From contig NZ_JAKILB010000015.1 of the NCBI RefSeq assembly GCF_023283895.1, forward strand, positions 55,128 through 119,127: DNA of 64,000 nt. Direction: 5' to 3'. A program made the translations under genes and the position numbers. Origin of the DNA: Shewanella pneumatophori (GTDB lineage: Bacteria; Pseudomonadota; Gammaproteobacteria; Enterobacterales; Shewanellaceae). Below the pieces are notes generated by a model. That model saw nothing but the letters and a program-made list of their open reading frames with translations, had not been told where the DNA came from and ran no database searches. This document shows positions 1 through 8,851 of this stretch, in pieces (the first letter of the stretch is position 1; every line of letters begins with the position of its first letter).

Positions 1-900
1 AGCATTATTATGGAAACAGAGTTGTGGCCAAACTTAATCCATTACTTGAAAAAAGCAGATGCTAAAGTTCTGCTTGCAAATGCCCGCTTGTCAGAGAAAT
101 CAGCTAACTCGTACCAAAAAAATCATAAGCTTACTCAGCCAATGCTGCAGCAGCTTGATATTATTGCTGCGCAATCAGTACAGGCTGCAGAGCGGTTTAT
201 TGCTTTAGGTGTCGCGCCCGAGCGAGTGAGTGTTTGCGGCAGTTTAAAGTTTGATATCAATATAGATCAACAACGTATTGATGCAGCAACATTACTGAGG
301 CAGCAATGGCATGCTCAAGAGCGTCCTGTGTGGGTGGCAGGCTCAGTACATCCTGGTGAATTTGATGCCTTGATTACTGCGCATAAACAATTGTTGGGCC
401 AGTATCCAAAAGTGTTGATGGTGATGGTACCTCGCCACCCAGAACAGTTTGATAATGCTGCAGAAGCTATACAAAACGCGGGCTTAGTCGTTGCTAGACG
501 TAGCCAACAAACAGCGGTTTCAACCGAGACTCAAGTCGTGCTGGGCGATACGATGGGCGAGTTGCTGACGTTTTATGGCGCTGCCGATCAAGCTTTTGTT
601 GGTGGCTCGCTGATTGTGCATGGCGGCCATAACCCTTTGGAGCCCGCAGCGATGGGATTGCCCGTCATGATGGGGCCAAATTATCGTGACTTTATCGAAA
701 TTTCTGAGTTGTTACAGTCGGCTGGTGGTTTAACTGTGGTTGATAACGCTGATGCGTTAGCAACTAATTTAATTGCATTATTTGCTAACTCTGCGGCATA
801 TGAGCAAGCAAGTATCGCTGCTAAAAGTGTGGTCGCACAAAACCGAGGTTCTCTTGCTAAGCAATTGGCTGTCGTTGAGTCTATGATAGAAAATCGCTAA
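1..900 (+). CDS. waaA: 3-deoxy-D-manno-octulosonic acid (Kdo) transferase, 5'-truncated by the window edge
   Basis: This is the C-terminal part of the inner-membrane-associated GT30 enzyme that transfers Kdo from CMP-Kdo to lipid IVA, the first step of LPS core assembly. The reading frame is open from base 1 and the true start lies upstream; about 299 of the usual 420 or so residues are present. The visible part begins at the hallmark METELWPN motif and contains VPRHPEQF and the GGSLIVHGGHNPLEPA segment of the CMP-Kdo-binding half. Neighbouring kdkA on the opposite strand acts on its product. A hairpin with a T-run follows the stop codon. The identification is firm; only the 5' end is missing. 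Confidence 0.95.
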   Translation, partial: SIIMETELWPNLIHYLKKADAKVLLANARLSEKSANSYQKNHKLTQPMLQQLDIIAAQSVQAAERFIALGVAPERVSVCGSLKFDINIDQQRIDAATLLRQQWHAQERPVWVAGSVHPGEFDALITAHKQLLGQYPKVLMVMVPRHPEQFDNAAEAIQNAGLVVARRSQQTAVSTETQVVLGDTMGELLTFYGAADQAFVGGSLIVHGGHNPLEPAAMGLPVMMGPNYRDFIEISELLQSAGGLTVVDNADALATNLIALFANSAAYEQASIAAKSVVAQNRGSLAKQLAVVESMIENR

Positions 901-944
901 CTTTAGCGGAATAACTTGATACTGTTGAGTCAGTATAGAAACTT

Positions 945-974
945 AAAAGGTCAGTTATTTAGCTGACCTTTTTG
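945..974 (+). terminator. Intrinsic terminator between waaA and kdkA, probably bidirectional
   Basis: Arms AAAAGGTCAG and CTGACCTTTT flank an 8-nt loop and run into a T-tract. The hairpin lies between convergent genes, 45 bases after the waaA stop and 26 bases before the end of kdkA. The A-run on its left side would give a T-run on the other strand, so it can serve both genes. Confidence 0.8.
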
Positions 975-999
975 TTGCTCTTGTTTTGTAACTTTAGCT

Positions 1000-1731
1000 C
1001 TAGCTCTGTAATTTGGCTTGATAAGCTTGGTGTAACTGCTGCCAGTTAGCTTCATTGAAGTTAAGGCTAGGCAATATTGATAGTTCTTTTTTAAATGAGC
1101 GTAATAATCTACTCATATTGGCTTGTTGCCATTGAGTGTTCACTTTTCTTAGTTCACCGCGATCAAAGTCGATTAAATAGAACTTGTCTTTAGTGATGAG
1201 AATATTTTTGGCGTTGAGATCGGCGTGATATACACCGTAATTATGAAACTCAGCAATTGTTTCACCAAGCGCTTGCCACTGTGACTGACTCATCGAAGTT
1301 TTGCTTAATCGGGCAACTAAGTCTTCAGCACCTGCGACTCGCTCAATAATAAGATCGGCTCGGTAAAATATTCCTGAACGTTCGACATTGGCGGCAATCG
1401 GCTTAGGAACCGCAAAGCCCTGTTTGTACAGGTTATCTAATAGGGTTAACTCAGCGACAGCACGGGTTTTTTGTAGGTCGCTAAATAAGTATTGATCACG
1501 ACTTATTTTCGCGATTAGGCCGCCACGGTAATAATGGCGTAACACCCACTGATTTTGTTCTGCATCAACAACTCCAGCATCAACAAACCATGTGGTATAA
1601 CGGCCTTTTGATGAACCGGTTATGGCTGATCTTTCGCGCCAAAATTCAGCGCCAAACCAGTTAGGCTCGATCTGTTTTGGAGTGTGTTCGCAAAAAGCGA
1701 TACTGCCTTGAGATGTTTTTTTAAACTTCAT
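1000..1731 (-). CDS. kdkA: 3-deoxy-D-manno-octulosonic acid kinase
   Basis: This LPS-core kinase phosphorylates the single Kdo residue at O-4 using ATP, as in Haemophilus and Vibrio type cores that carry one Kdo. At 243 aa it has the usual family length. The kinase-like catalytic loop YHADLNAKNILI (about residues 168-179) and the metal-binding motif LIDFDRGELR (about 187-196) are intact. The N-terminal half has the WFVDAGVVDA and LRHYYRGGL segments typical of KdkA. It converges with waaA, whose product makes its substrate. No obvious Shine-Dalgarno precedes the ATG, and the next start is far inside. The function call follows the family and the context. Confidence 0.92.
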   Translation of the reverse strand: MKFKKTSQGSIAFCEHTPKQIEPNWFGAEFWRERSAITGSSKGRYTTWFVDAGVVDAEQNQWVLRHYYRGGLIAKISRDQYLFSDLQKTRAVAELTLLDNLYKQGFAVPKPIAANVERSGIFYRADLIIERVAGAEDLVARLSKTSMSQSQWQALGETIAEFHNYGVYHADLNAKNILITKDKFYLIDFDRGELRKVNTQWQQANMSRLLRSFKKELSILPSLNFNEANWQQLHQAYQAKLQS

Positions 1732-1815
1732 AGATAGAATTGTAAGCTAAACCATAGCACCTGCAGCCATTCTACATTAAGATCGGTAAATTGCGCCAAA
1801 TAACCTTCGAGCACT

Positions 1816-2901
1816 ATGAGCTTATCTACCTCTGACAGTAATCAAGCCCCAAATTCTAATTGCTTAAATTTAAGCGATGCTAAATCATTGTGCCTTTTAA
1901 GGTTGTCAGCTATTGGTGACGTATGCCACGCCGTTGCTATGGTGCAGGCGATTCAGCGCCGCTACCCTCAGCTTGAGATAACTTGGATTTTAGGCAAGGT
2001 CGAATATCAACTACTTAAGCATCTTGAGGGTGTTGAGTTTGTTATTTTTGATAAGTCTCAAGGTTGGCGTAGCTACTTTAATCTTAAGCGAGCGCTTAAG
2101 GGGCGTAAGTTTGATGTATTGCTGCATATGCAAGTGGCTCTTAGAGCTACTATCGCATCGTTAGCTATATCGGCCAAAATCCGCATTGGCTTTGATCGTT
2201 TCAGGGCCAAAGAAGGCCAATGGTTAGTGACTAACCACGCCATTAAGCCGCAAGCAACGCCGCACGTATTGGAAGGCTTTATGGGGTTTGCCAAAGCGAT
2301 TGGGGTGACAGATTTGACTCCAAGCTGGAATATTCCTGTACCAGCTGAAGATACAGAATACGCTAAAGCACTAATTCCAGATGAAAGCCAAGTATTGGTG
2401 ATTTGCGCCGCAGCCAGTAAGGCTGAGCGTAATTGGTTACCTGAGCGCTACGCTGCCGTAGCGGACTACGCCGTTACCAAAGGTTACCGGGTTATTCTGT
2501 GCGGTGGCCCAACTCAGCTTGAGCGCGACTTGGCAGATAACATTCAAGCTGCCGCAAAGTCAGGGCTAGAGAATCAAGTCGGTAAGACATCCTTACTGCA
2601 ATTACTCGCCATCCTTAAACAAGCAAGCCTTGTGTTAGCGCCTGATACGGGGCCTGCACATATGGCGGTAACCCAAGGTACGCCAGTGATAGGTTTATAT
2701 GCTCACTCAAACCCTGGGCGAACGGGCCCATATACTAGCCTTGACTCAGTAGTCAGTGTTTACGACAAAGTGATTCGTGAGCAAAAACAAGGAGAGATCC
2801 CTTGGGGGACGCGTGCTAAAGGTGAGAACTTGATGTCTCGGATTGGGATTGATGACGTAATGACACAATTGGACTCTCTGCTGAAGCGCAATTCGTTATA
2901 A
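1816..2901 (+). CDS. Glycosyltransferase family 9 protein (heptosyltransferase-type, LPS core)
   Basis: A cytoplasmic GT-B enzyme of the heptosyltransferase family (WaaC/WaaF/WaaQ type), which transfers ADP-activated heptose onto the LPS inner core. At 361 aa it is a full-length member. The N-terminal LRLSAIGDVCHAVAMVQAI segment is the typical Rossmann start. The C-terminal half has CAAASKAERNWLPERYA and the nucleotide-sugar site APDTGPAHMAVTQGTPVIGLY. It resembles heptosyltransferase I more than II, but acceptor specificity cannot be read from sequence, so no symbol is given. The gene is 84 bases from the start of the divergent kdkA and heads a run of three plus-strand glycosyltransferases. 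Confidence 0.85.
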   Translation: MSLSTSDSNQAPNSNCLNLSDAKSLCLLRLSAIGDVCHAVAMVQAIQRRYPQLEITWILGKVEYQLLKHLEGVEFVIFDKSQGWRSYFNLKRALKGRKFDVLLHMQVALRATIASLAISAKIRIGFDRFRAKEGQWLVTNHAIKPQATPHVLEGFMGFAKAIGVTDLTPSWNIPVPAEDTEYAKALIPDESQVLVICAAASKAERNWLPERYAAVADYAVTKGYRVILCGGPTQLERDLADNIQAAAKSGLENQVGKTSLLQLLAILKQASLVLAPDTGPAHMAVTQGTPVIGLYAHSNPGRTGPYTSLDSVVSVYDKVIREQKQGEIPWGTRAKGENLMSRIGIDDVMTQLDSLLKRNSL

Positions 2902-2957
2902 ACTCGGTTAATGTCCGAGGTTATAACGTACTTTCTACTCTAAAATAGGCTGAGTTA

Positions 2958-4040
2958 ATGACCCTAATCTCTCCGAAGTTTTTATTCGTACCAGTGTCTT
3001 CTGCGGCGGGCGTGGGGGAGTATATGCGATCTTTAATTATTGCAAGAGAAGTGGAGCGTCGATGGCCGAATGCAACGATTCAATTTATTTTGAATCGCCA
3101 TGCGCCCTATGCGGCGACATGCCCTTATCCAGCAGCACTTTTAGATGATACGCCGACTAAAAATATTAAAGCGGTTAATGATTTTATGTCATTTTTCTTG
3201 CCTGATTTTGTAATTTTTGATGCGTCTGGCCGACGCTCACAATTAGCCCACGCAAATAAGTTAGGCGCTAAAGTTATTTTTATTAGTCAACATAAGCGAA
3301 AACGCAGTCGTGGAATGAAAGTCCTCCGTGCTCGAGTGACTGATAGTCATTGGGTTGTACAACCAGAGTTTGTTATCGGTGCAATCAGCTGGTTAGATAG
3401 ATTTAAATTGCGGCTGATCAATAAGCCTGCGCCTCTCGTTATTGGCCCTGTGTTTGTAAATCCGGATGAATCAACTCAAGTCGACTTGCTCAAGCGTTAT
3501 GATTTATGCGCTGGTGAATATGTATTGCTAAATGCTGGATCTGGTGGGCATATGAATGCTCAAGGTTATATAGTTGAAGAGTTTGCCAAAGCGGCTGTGA
3601 ATATTCATAAAGCGACTGGACTTCACTGCATTATGGTTTATGGCCCTAATTATCCGAAAGAGTTTACTCAGGTTTCTGGTGTCACTGCGATTAAAGAGTT
3701 ATCGCATGTAGAGCTAATTTCGCTAATTGATAAGGCGAAAATAGCTGTTTTAAGTGGTGGAGATACCTTGTTACAAGCGATTGCATTAAAGAAACCTACA
3801 TTATCGGTAGCTGTTTCTAAAGATCAGAATTATCGATTAAAAATTTGTCAAAATAACGATCTAACCGTTTGTGCTGCACACAATGCTGAGAGTATCGCGC
3901 TAGGTGCGACTAAACTTATAGAAGGTGACAGTCTGCAAAAATTGGAAGCAGCTCTGGAATTATGTAACTGCGTTAACGGCTTAAACGTTGGAATGAAGGA
4001 GATAGCTGCCTTATACAGAAGTAAGTTTGGCTGCACTTAA
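2958..4040 (+). CDS. Putative GT-B fold glycosyltransferase, specificity unknown
   Basis: A 360 aa protein I cannot place in a named family. The N-terminus (FVPVSSAAGVGEYMRSLIIA) resembles the glycine-rich first loop of GT-B enzymes that survey a donor substrate. The C-terminal half has a VLLNAGSGGH segment and an AVLSGGDTLLQAIALKKPTL segment, similar to the MurG/UGT-type donor-binding region where a conserved Gly-Gly is followed by a helix. No signal peptide or membrane segment is evident. It lies between a GT9 heptosyltransferase and a CDP-glycerol-type transferase on the same strand, so a role in adding an LPS core or surface glycan residue is inferred from context only. Confidence 0.6.
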   Translation: MTLISPKFLFVPVSSAAGVGEYMRSLIIAREVERRWPNATIQFILNRHAPYAATCPYPAALLDDTPTKNIKAVNDFMSFFLPDFVIFDASGRRSQLAHANKLGAKVIFISQHKRKRSRGMKVLRARVTDSHWVVQPEFVIGAISWLDRFKLRLINKPAPLVIGPVFVNPDESTQVDLLKRYDLCAGEYVLLNAGSGGHMNAQGYIVEEFAKAAVNIHKATGLHCIMVYGPNYPKEFTQVSGVTAIKELSHVELISLIDKAKIAVLSGGDTLLQAIALKKPTLSVAVSKDQNYRLKICQNNDLTVCAAHNAESIALGATKLIEGDSLQKLEAALELCNCVNGLNVGMKEIAALYRSKFGCT

Positions 4041-4101
4041 AATAATAAATCTAAAATCTTAGCAGTATGAAATTAACATCTAAGTGGGTGGGGGAGTTGT
4101 T

Positions 4102-5169
4102 GTGAGCTCAAACAACAAGCGTTATCTATTATACATAGCTCAAAATTATGCTTATGCCATGTTAAGGCCGCTTCAAGAGGCGATATTGGCGCGTGGTGAT
4201 GAAGCTTGCTGGTTCTTAGAGGGAAATGAGGTTGATCCTTCGTTCTTAAAAGCAAGTGAGAGGCAATTAAAAACAGTCTCTGAAGTAAAAGCTTGGGCGC
4301 CGGATGCTGTTTTGGTACCGGGAAACGTGGTTCCTCGTTTTATTCCTGGTGTTAAAGTTGGCGTTTTTCATGGTTTTAATGCTGGAAAAGTGAATCGACG
4401 TGGCAGACAGGACCACTTTGAAATCCGCGACTGCTTTGATCTTTATTGTACTCAAGGGCCTGACACAACATTACCATTTATCGAGTTAGCAAAAAAATTT
4501 GCAACATTCAAAGTTGCTGAAACGGGCTGGGCAATGCTCGATCCTATGTACAAGCAAGGCGCAGATAACCCTTATTACATCGAGGGGGATAAGCGACCAA
4601 CGGTATTATTTTGCTCAACATTTTCGCGTAATTTATCTTGTGCAGATACCGTTTACGAGCAAATTAAGACAATGTCATGCAAAGGGAATTGGCGTTGGTT
4701 AGTGCAGTTTCATCCTAAAATGAATCTAGAAACTGTTGAGAAATATAAGGCGTTGCAAAATGAAAATTTGACCTTTATCGAAACTGATAATGTATTGCCA
4801 CTGTTGCAATCGGCCGATGTGATGCTTTGTGATACCTCTTCTGTATTGTTGATGTTTTTACTTCAGGGGAAGCCTGTCGTGACCTTTCGGAATCAGGAGC
4901 CTTGCTCGCATTTGCTTAATGTTGAAAAGTTAGAGGAAATTGAGCCCGCCATAGAAAAAGCATTATCTCGCCCCGCTGAGTTAATTGCTCAAATAGAAAG
5001 TTATTGTGAACAGATCCACCCATACAGAGATGGTTTATCGAGTGAACGTGTTTTAGCTGCTGTTGATAGTATGATAGACAATGGAACTGCAGACTTAAAG
5101 GTTAAGCCTGCGAACTTAATTCGACACCTTAAAATGCGTAAAAAACTTGGATATTGGAAGCTATTTTAA
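4102..5169 (+). CDS. CDP-glycerol glycerophosphotransferase-like (TagB/TagF family) protein
   Basis: The 355 aa product resembles the teichoic-acid polymerase family that moves glycerol phosphate, or related groups, from a CDP-activated donor. Supporting segments are GVFHGFNAGKVNRRGRQDHF (the conserved HG region), QFHPKMN in the middle, and ADVMLCDTSSVLLMFLLQGK near residues 235-255, which matches the DxSS donor-site motif. The frame is open to a GTG at 4084, but a GGGGAG Shine-Dalgarno sits six bases before the GTG at 4102, which I take as the start. In an LPS gene cluster it may decorate the core with a phosphoglycerol-like group; this is inference. Confidence 0.75.
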   Translation: MSSNNKRYLLYIAQNYAYAMLRPLQEAILARGDEACWFLEGNEVDPSFLKASERQLKTVSEVKAWAPDAVLVPGNVVPRFIPGVKVGVFHGFNAGKVNRRGRQDHFEIRDCFDLYCTQGPDTTLPFIELAKKFATFKVAETGWAMLDPMYKQGADNPYYIEGDKRPTVLFCSTFSRNLSCADTVYEQIKTMSCKGNWRWLVQFHPKMNLETVEKYKALQNENLTFIETDNVLPLLQSADVMLCDTSSVLLMFLLQGKPVVTFRNQEPCSHLLNVEKLEEIEPAIEKALSRPAELIAQIESYCEQIHPYRDGLSSERVLAAVDSMIDNGTADLKVKPANLIRHLKMRKKLGYWKLF

Positions 5170-5235
5170 GAGCGCTGACTTAGTTTATCTGTAAAGTAAC
5201 GATAGCTCCTTAGTGGAGGAGCTATTGTGTAGCTG

Positions 5236-6003
5236 TTAACTTCTCTTTTGTTCAATCAGCCACAGCCCAACGTATTTGTTAAAGTTTACTTGCGCATATG
5301 TCATTGCAACAATAAATCCCACACTTCCATCCAAAAAGCCTCTACGAATGAAATAGATATGGAAGAAAGTCCAGAGGCCGCGTAATAAAGCTAATGCCAA
5401 TCCTTTTGATTTTTTGCCTTTTCGGGCATATTTTTGTGAACCTAGCCAAGCATATTGGGCTGCTTTATCTAAACCATGACCATAATCTCTATGGGTATAA
5501 TGCAAAAGCAAGCCAGCTAGTTTGCCTGTTGAGCCTTCGGCCGGAATTACAGTTTCGTGTACTTCATCTAGGGTGTAACGCGATCCTTCACGTAAAAACA
5601 GGCGCAGTACAGCACGTGCACTGCGACCGTATTTTAGGGTGGTACCATAGAGAGTTACCCCCCAAGGAAGGCGGTAGGATGTCGCTTCTATACTCTCTTG
5701 AGAAAGCAGGTCGAGAATGGCTTGTTTCATTTCATCATCCAGCGCTTCATCAGCATCGATAGACAATACCCAATCACAAGTTGCTTTATCTAATGCTCGT
5801 TGTTTTTGCTTACCAAATCCCGGCCAATCAGTGACTGTAATATTGCTGGTATACTTTTGGCAAATAGCAACAGTATCGTCTGTTGAACCGCTGTCTAGTA
5901 CGATAATTTCATCAGCGATTTCAGCAACAGATCTCAGGCAGCTCTCCACGCGGTCAGCTTCATTTTTGGTAATTAAAATAACGGATAAACTGTGTTTTTT
6001 CAT
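5236..6003 (-). CDS. Glycosyltransferase family 2, WaaE/KdtX-like LPS core transferase
   Basis: A 255 aa GT2 enzyme of the WaaE group, which adds a beta-linked glucose to the first heptose of the LPS core in enterobacteria. The N-terminus SVILITKNEADRVESCLRS, the IVLDSGSTDDTVAI motif (about residues 37-50) and the metal-binding DADEAL motif define a GT-A fold. WPGFGKQKQRALD is also typical of this group. A C-terminal aromatic segment with RRGFLDG suggests membrane association. The frame extends four residues further to a TTG, but the ATG at 6003 is the natural start. It is separated from the next upstream minus-strand gene by a 437-base gap holding a large inverted repeat. Confidence 0.85.
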   Translation of the reverse strand: MKKHSLSVILITKNEADRVESCLRSVAEIADEIIVLDSGSTDDTVAICQKYTSNITVTDWPGFGKQKQRALDKATCDWVLSIDADEALDDEMKQAILDLLSQESIEATSYRLPWGVTLYGTTLKYGRSARAVLRLFLREGSRYTLDEVHETVIPAEGSTGKLAGLLLHYTHRDYGHGLDKAAQYAWLGSQKYARKGKKSKGLALALLRGLWTFFHIYFIRRGFLDGSVGFIVAMTYAQVNFNKYVGLWLIEQKRS

Positions 6004-6440
6004 AATGGTTATCAATATTTATGAGTATCCGACACCAATGAGGTTAGTCCATTATTCAGCTGTTAGTGTGGAGAATGTAATTAATAAGGTTATAAGAGCC
6101 TAACTTTAAAATAGGCAATTTGATGGAACTATTAATGCTGGATTAAATACTAGCAAAGTTATCTTTGTTTATGAACGATAAGGCTTAACAAACTTTCGCT
6201 TAAAATTAAAACTGTTTGTGTATAAGTGTTGAGCATCGTAAGCTTTGTTGCTCATAAAATCAGTAATATAGGTTTAAATTTTGTCACCAATAGCCTTTAT
6301 TAACTAGCTTTAAGTTGTTGCTACTCGTTCTTAAAAACGACCAAGAACATGCAAACAACTTAAAGCTACATTATTTATAAATGGTCTGCTTATGGCGCCA
6401 ATTTTTCGGTTTTCTAACGATTGAAAGTTAGCGAGTGGAT
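6004..6440. other. 437-base intergenic region with a 15-bp inverted repeat
   Basis: AT-rich non-coding stretch between two minus-strand glycosyltransferase genes; no convincing small gene was seen on either strand. Its one striking element is a pair of perfect 15-base arms at 6305-6319 and 6354-6368. The part next to 6003 presumably holds the promoter of the WaaE-like gene. Confidence 0.6.
6305..6368. repeat. Large inverted repeat (15-bp perfect arms)
   Basis: The left arm TAGCTTTAAGTTGTT (6305-6319) is the exact reverse complement of the right arm AACAACTTAAAGCTA (6354-6368). The 34-base interior holds a second nested pair, GTTCTT (6327-6332) and AAGAAC (6343-6348). There is no T-run after either arm, so it does not look like a standard intrinsic terminator. 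It lies about 70 bases beyond the stop codon of the GT4 gene. Confidence 0.85.
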
Positions 6441-7568
6441 TTAGAATTCTTTAATTAATTCAACCCACTGTTTGCTCCAGTGAGCTTTTGAACAAGGTTT
6501 TGAAATAGACTGAAGGCCTGCAAGGGCTAATTCTCGATTTAACTCTTTGTCGATAATTAATCTATCTAGAGCATTGAAAAATTGAGTTTCATCAGGAATG
6601 ACTGACAATCCGTTGTACTCGCCAACGATGATATTGGATAGACCTCCGACATTGGAAGTTACAACAGTACAACCTGCAGCCATGGCCTCAATCATAGATA
6701 AAGAGGTTCCTTCAGATCCCAGTGTTGGTATCACTGCAATATGATGAGCACTATGATATTTAAAACTTTCGTTAGCTTCATATTGTTCAATACTTACATT
6801 TGGTGAGCTTTTGAAAGCATTTTTTAGATCTTGTTGTAATGGACCATTACCAGCAAAGGTGACTTTCAAGTTTTGGTGCTTTGCTAGCAATTTTTGTATT
6901 ACCGGTATGATGAGTTTTATACCGCGGTACTCAACAAATCGTCTTGCAATGATAATGTTTGTGCTTCTTTCGTCATTAGCTTGCCACTTTTGTTCAAAAG
7001 CCTCTGTAGTGATTTTCTCATCAAAAAAATTATAAATAACTTTAACCTTATTGGGTTGGACATCAGCCCAAGTTCGATACCAATTTACAAAGTTATGATC
7101 TACACAAACGAGTGTGTGTGAGCTTTTGATAAAGCTAAAGTACTTTATTTGGTTAGTTAGTGATGCAAGAAAGCTAGCTGCTTTTGACTTTGTTTTTCTG
7201 GGCTTATCCCAAGATACACCGTGTTGGATTGCGACAACGTTATAACCTTTAAGGTTAACTGAATAGGAATCCGTCGCAAAAATAACGACATCTTGATCTT
7301 TATTTGCGTGTTTTTTTACCCAGTTCGCCAAAGCATATTTCTTTAGGTTACCGCGCAATAAACCTGTTTCTATACCGGCAATTGTTAAGGTGTCTTTTTG
7401 AACTGTGAAACTCTGCTTACTTGGTTGAACTAGAGTGCAATTCCACCCTTGCTCTTTGAAAGTCGTTGCCAGCGCCGTGATATAATTTTCGATACCACCC
7501 AAGCCGGTTTGCTTTCCATTTTGATCGAACATACTTCTATAGATGATATAGATATTTTTAGAGCTCAT
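6441..7568 (-). CDS. Glycosyltransferase family 4 protein
   Basis: A 375 aa retaining GT-B enzyme. The N-terminal GLGGIENYITALATTFKEQG segment is typical of GT4. The C-terminal donor site has NIIIARRFVEYRGIKLIIP, VTFAGNGPLQQDL and the EX7E-type region VIPTLGSEGTSLSMIEAMAA followed by GCTVVTSNVGGL. The start ATG overlaps the end of wecB by 11 bases, so the two are translationally coupled. The partner epimerase interconverts UDP-GlcNAc and UDP-ManNAc, which suggests that this enzyme uses one of those donors in building an outer-core or surface glycan. The donor and acceptor are not proven by sequence. Confidence 0.85.
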   Translation of the reverse strand: MSSKNIYIIYRSMFDQNGKQTGLGGIENYITALATTFKEQGWNCTLVQPSKQSFTVQKDTLTIAGIETGLLRGNLKKYALANWVKKHANKDQDVVIFATDSYSVNLKGYNVVAIQHGVSWDKPRKTKSKAASFLASLTNQIKYFSFIKSSHTLVCVDHNFVNWYRTWADVQPNKVKVIYNFFDEKITTEAFEQKWQANDERSTNIIIARRFVEYRGIKLIIPVIQKLLAKHQNLKVTFAGNGPLQQDLKNAFKSSPNVSIEQYEANESFKYHSAHHIAVIPTLGSEGTSLSMIEAMAAGCTVVTSNVGGLSNIIVGEYNGLSVIPDETQFFNALDRLIIDKELNRELALAGLQSISKPCSKAHWSKQWVELIKEF

Positions 7569-8676
7569 ATTCTTCTCGAATAATATTTACAATACGCTGA
7601 CAAGCTAGACCGTCGCCATAAGGGTTTTGTTGGCTTTCAAATAACTCTGAATTGTCTAGCAATTCAGTTACAGCTTTGACAATCGTAGACTTATTGGTGC
7701 CGATTAATTGTACCGTTCCAGCTTTCACTGCTTCTGGTCTTTCGGTTTTCTCTCTTAAAACCAGAACTGGTTTTTTAAGAGAAGGTGCTTCTTCTTGAAT
7801 ACCGCCCGAGTCCGTCAGAATTATATCCGCTCGATCCATTAATGAAACGAAAGACAGGTAATCCAAAGGAGCGATCAGATGCACATTGCTGAGAGAACCT
7901 AAATGATTGAATACAGGTTTTTGAACCATAGGATTCAAGTGAACTGGATATACTAAGTGACAGTCTGGGTTGGTAATTGCAATTTCTTTTAAAGCTAAGC
8001 AGATATTTTCAAAGCTTGGACCGAAGTTTTCTCTACGGTGCCCAGTAATCAGTATTACCTTTTGAGCACCTAACTCTTTTTTTAGTGACGAGATAACTGC
8101 AGACTCTTTGAATGAGTCCTTTTTTATAATATCAATCGCTTGGAAAAGTGAGTCGATTACAGTATTACCCGTAACATGAATCTTACTTGCTAAAATACCC
8201 TCATTCAAAAGGTTGTTTTTAGATGACTCGGTCGGAGCGAAGTGAAGGGTTGATAGTGTCGCAGTTAATTTGCGATTTGCTTCTTCTGGCCATGGAGACT
8301 TTATGTCGCCAGTCCTTAATCCAGCTTCTACATGGCCAACATCTACCTTTTGGTAGAATGCAGCTAAAGCAGCGGCAAATGAGGTTGTAGTATCTCCGTG
8401 AACTAATACTAATTGAGGGGCAAATTCTTTAATTACATCCCCTACGCCCTCAATGATTGCACCAGTTAACCATTCTAGTGTCTGATTGTTGCGCATTAGG
8501 TTTAAGTCGTAGTCAGGTTCTATTTCGTATATGTTCAGTACCTGATCAAGCATTTCTCTATGCTGCGCTGTTACGCACACTTTTACCTCAAAGTCTGCAA
8601 CTTTTGCTAACTCTAAAACTAATGGGCACATTTTTATTGCTTCAGGTCTAGTACCGAATACAAGTAAGATTTTCAC
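7558..8676 (-). CDS. wecB: UDP-N-acetylglucosamine 2-epimerase (non-hydrolysing)
   Basis: A cytoplasmic enzyme that interconverts UDP-GlcNAc and UDP-ManNAc for surface polysaccharide synthesis. It is 372 aa, the expected length. The family signatures are all present: ILLVFGTRPEAIKMCPLV at the N-terminus, VHGDTTTSFAAALAAFY and GHVEAGLRTGDIKSPWPEE, then ITGHRRENFG, and DSGGIQEEAPSLKKPVLVLR with the following RPEA. It is the first gene of a two-gene minus-strand unit with the downstream GT4. No dehydrogenase for ManNAcA (wecC) is next to it, so the end product may be a ManNAc- or GlcNAc-containing glycan and not the enterobacterial common antigen. Confidence 0.93.
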   Translation of the reverse strand: MKILLVFGTRPEAIKMCPLVLELAKVADFEVKVCVTAQHREMLDQVLNIYEIEPDYDLNLMRNNQTLEWLTGAIIEGVGDVIKEFAPQLVLVHGDTTTSFAAALAAFYQKVDVGHVEAGLRTGDIKSPWPEEANRKLTATLSTLHFAPTESSKNNLLNEGILASKIHVTGNTVIDSLFQAIDIIKKDSFKESAVISSLKKELGAQKVILITGHRRENFGPSFENICLALKEIAITNPDCHLVYPVHLNPMVQKPVFNHLGSLSNVHLIAPLDYLSFVSLMDRADIILTDSGGIQEEAPSLKKPVLVLREKTERPEAVKAGTVQLIGTNKSTIVKAVTELLDNSELFESQQNPYGDGLACQRIVNIIREEYEL

Positions 8677-8851
8677 GTTTTTACCTTTATGGATTGCAGA
8701 TAGCCAACACTCAAAACGGTTACCTGACTCTAGATATTATTGCTATCTTATCCTGTCATGTACCACTATTTGAAGCACTGTTATGTTTTATATTGTATGG
8801 CTTAGAAGCTATACTTTAGCATAGTCCTAATGAGCATTTGATTCAGTATTT

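Noticed and set aside
5394..6103. Plus-strand open frames opposite the WaaE-like gene
   Set aside because: The minus-strand gene has clear GT2 motifs, and the plus-strand products are cysteine- and histidine-rich nonsense without family features.
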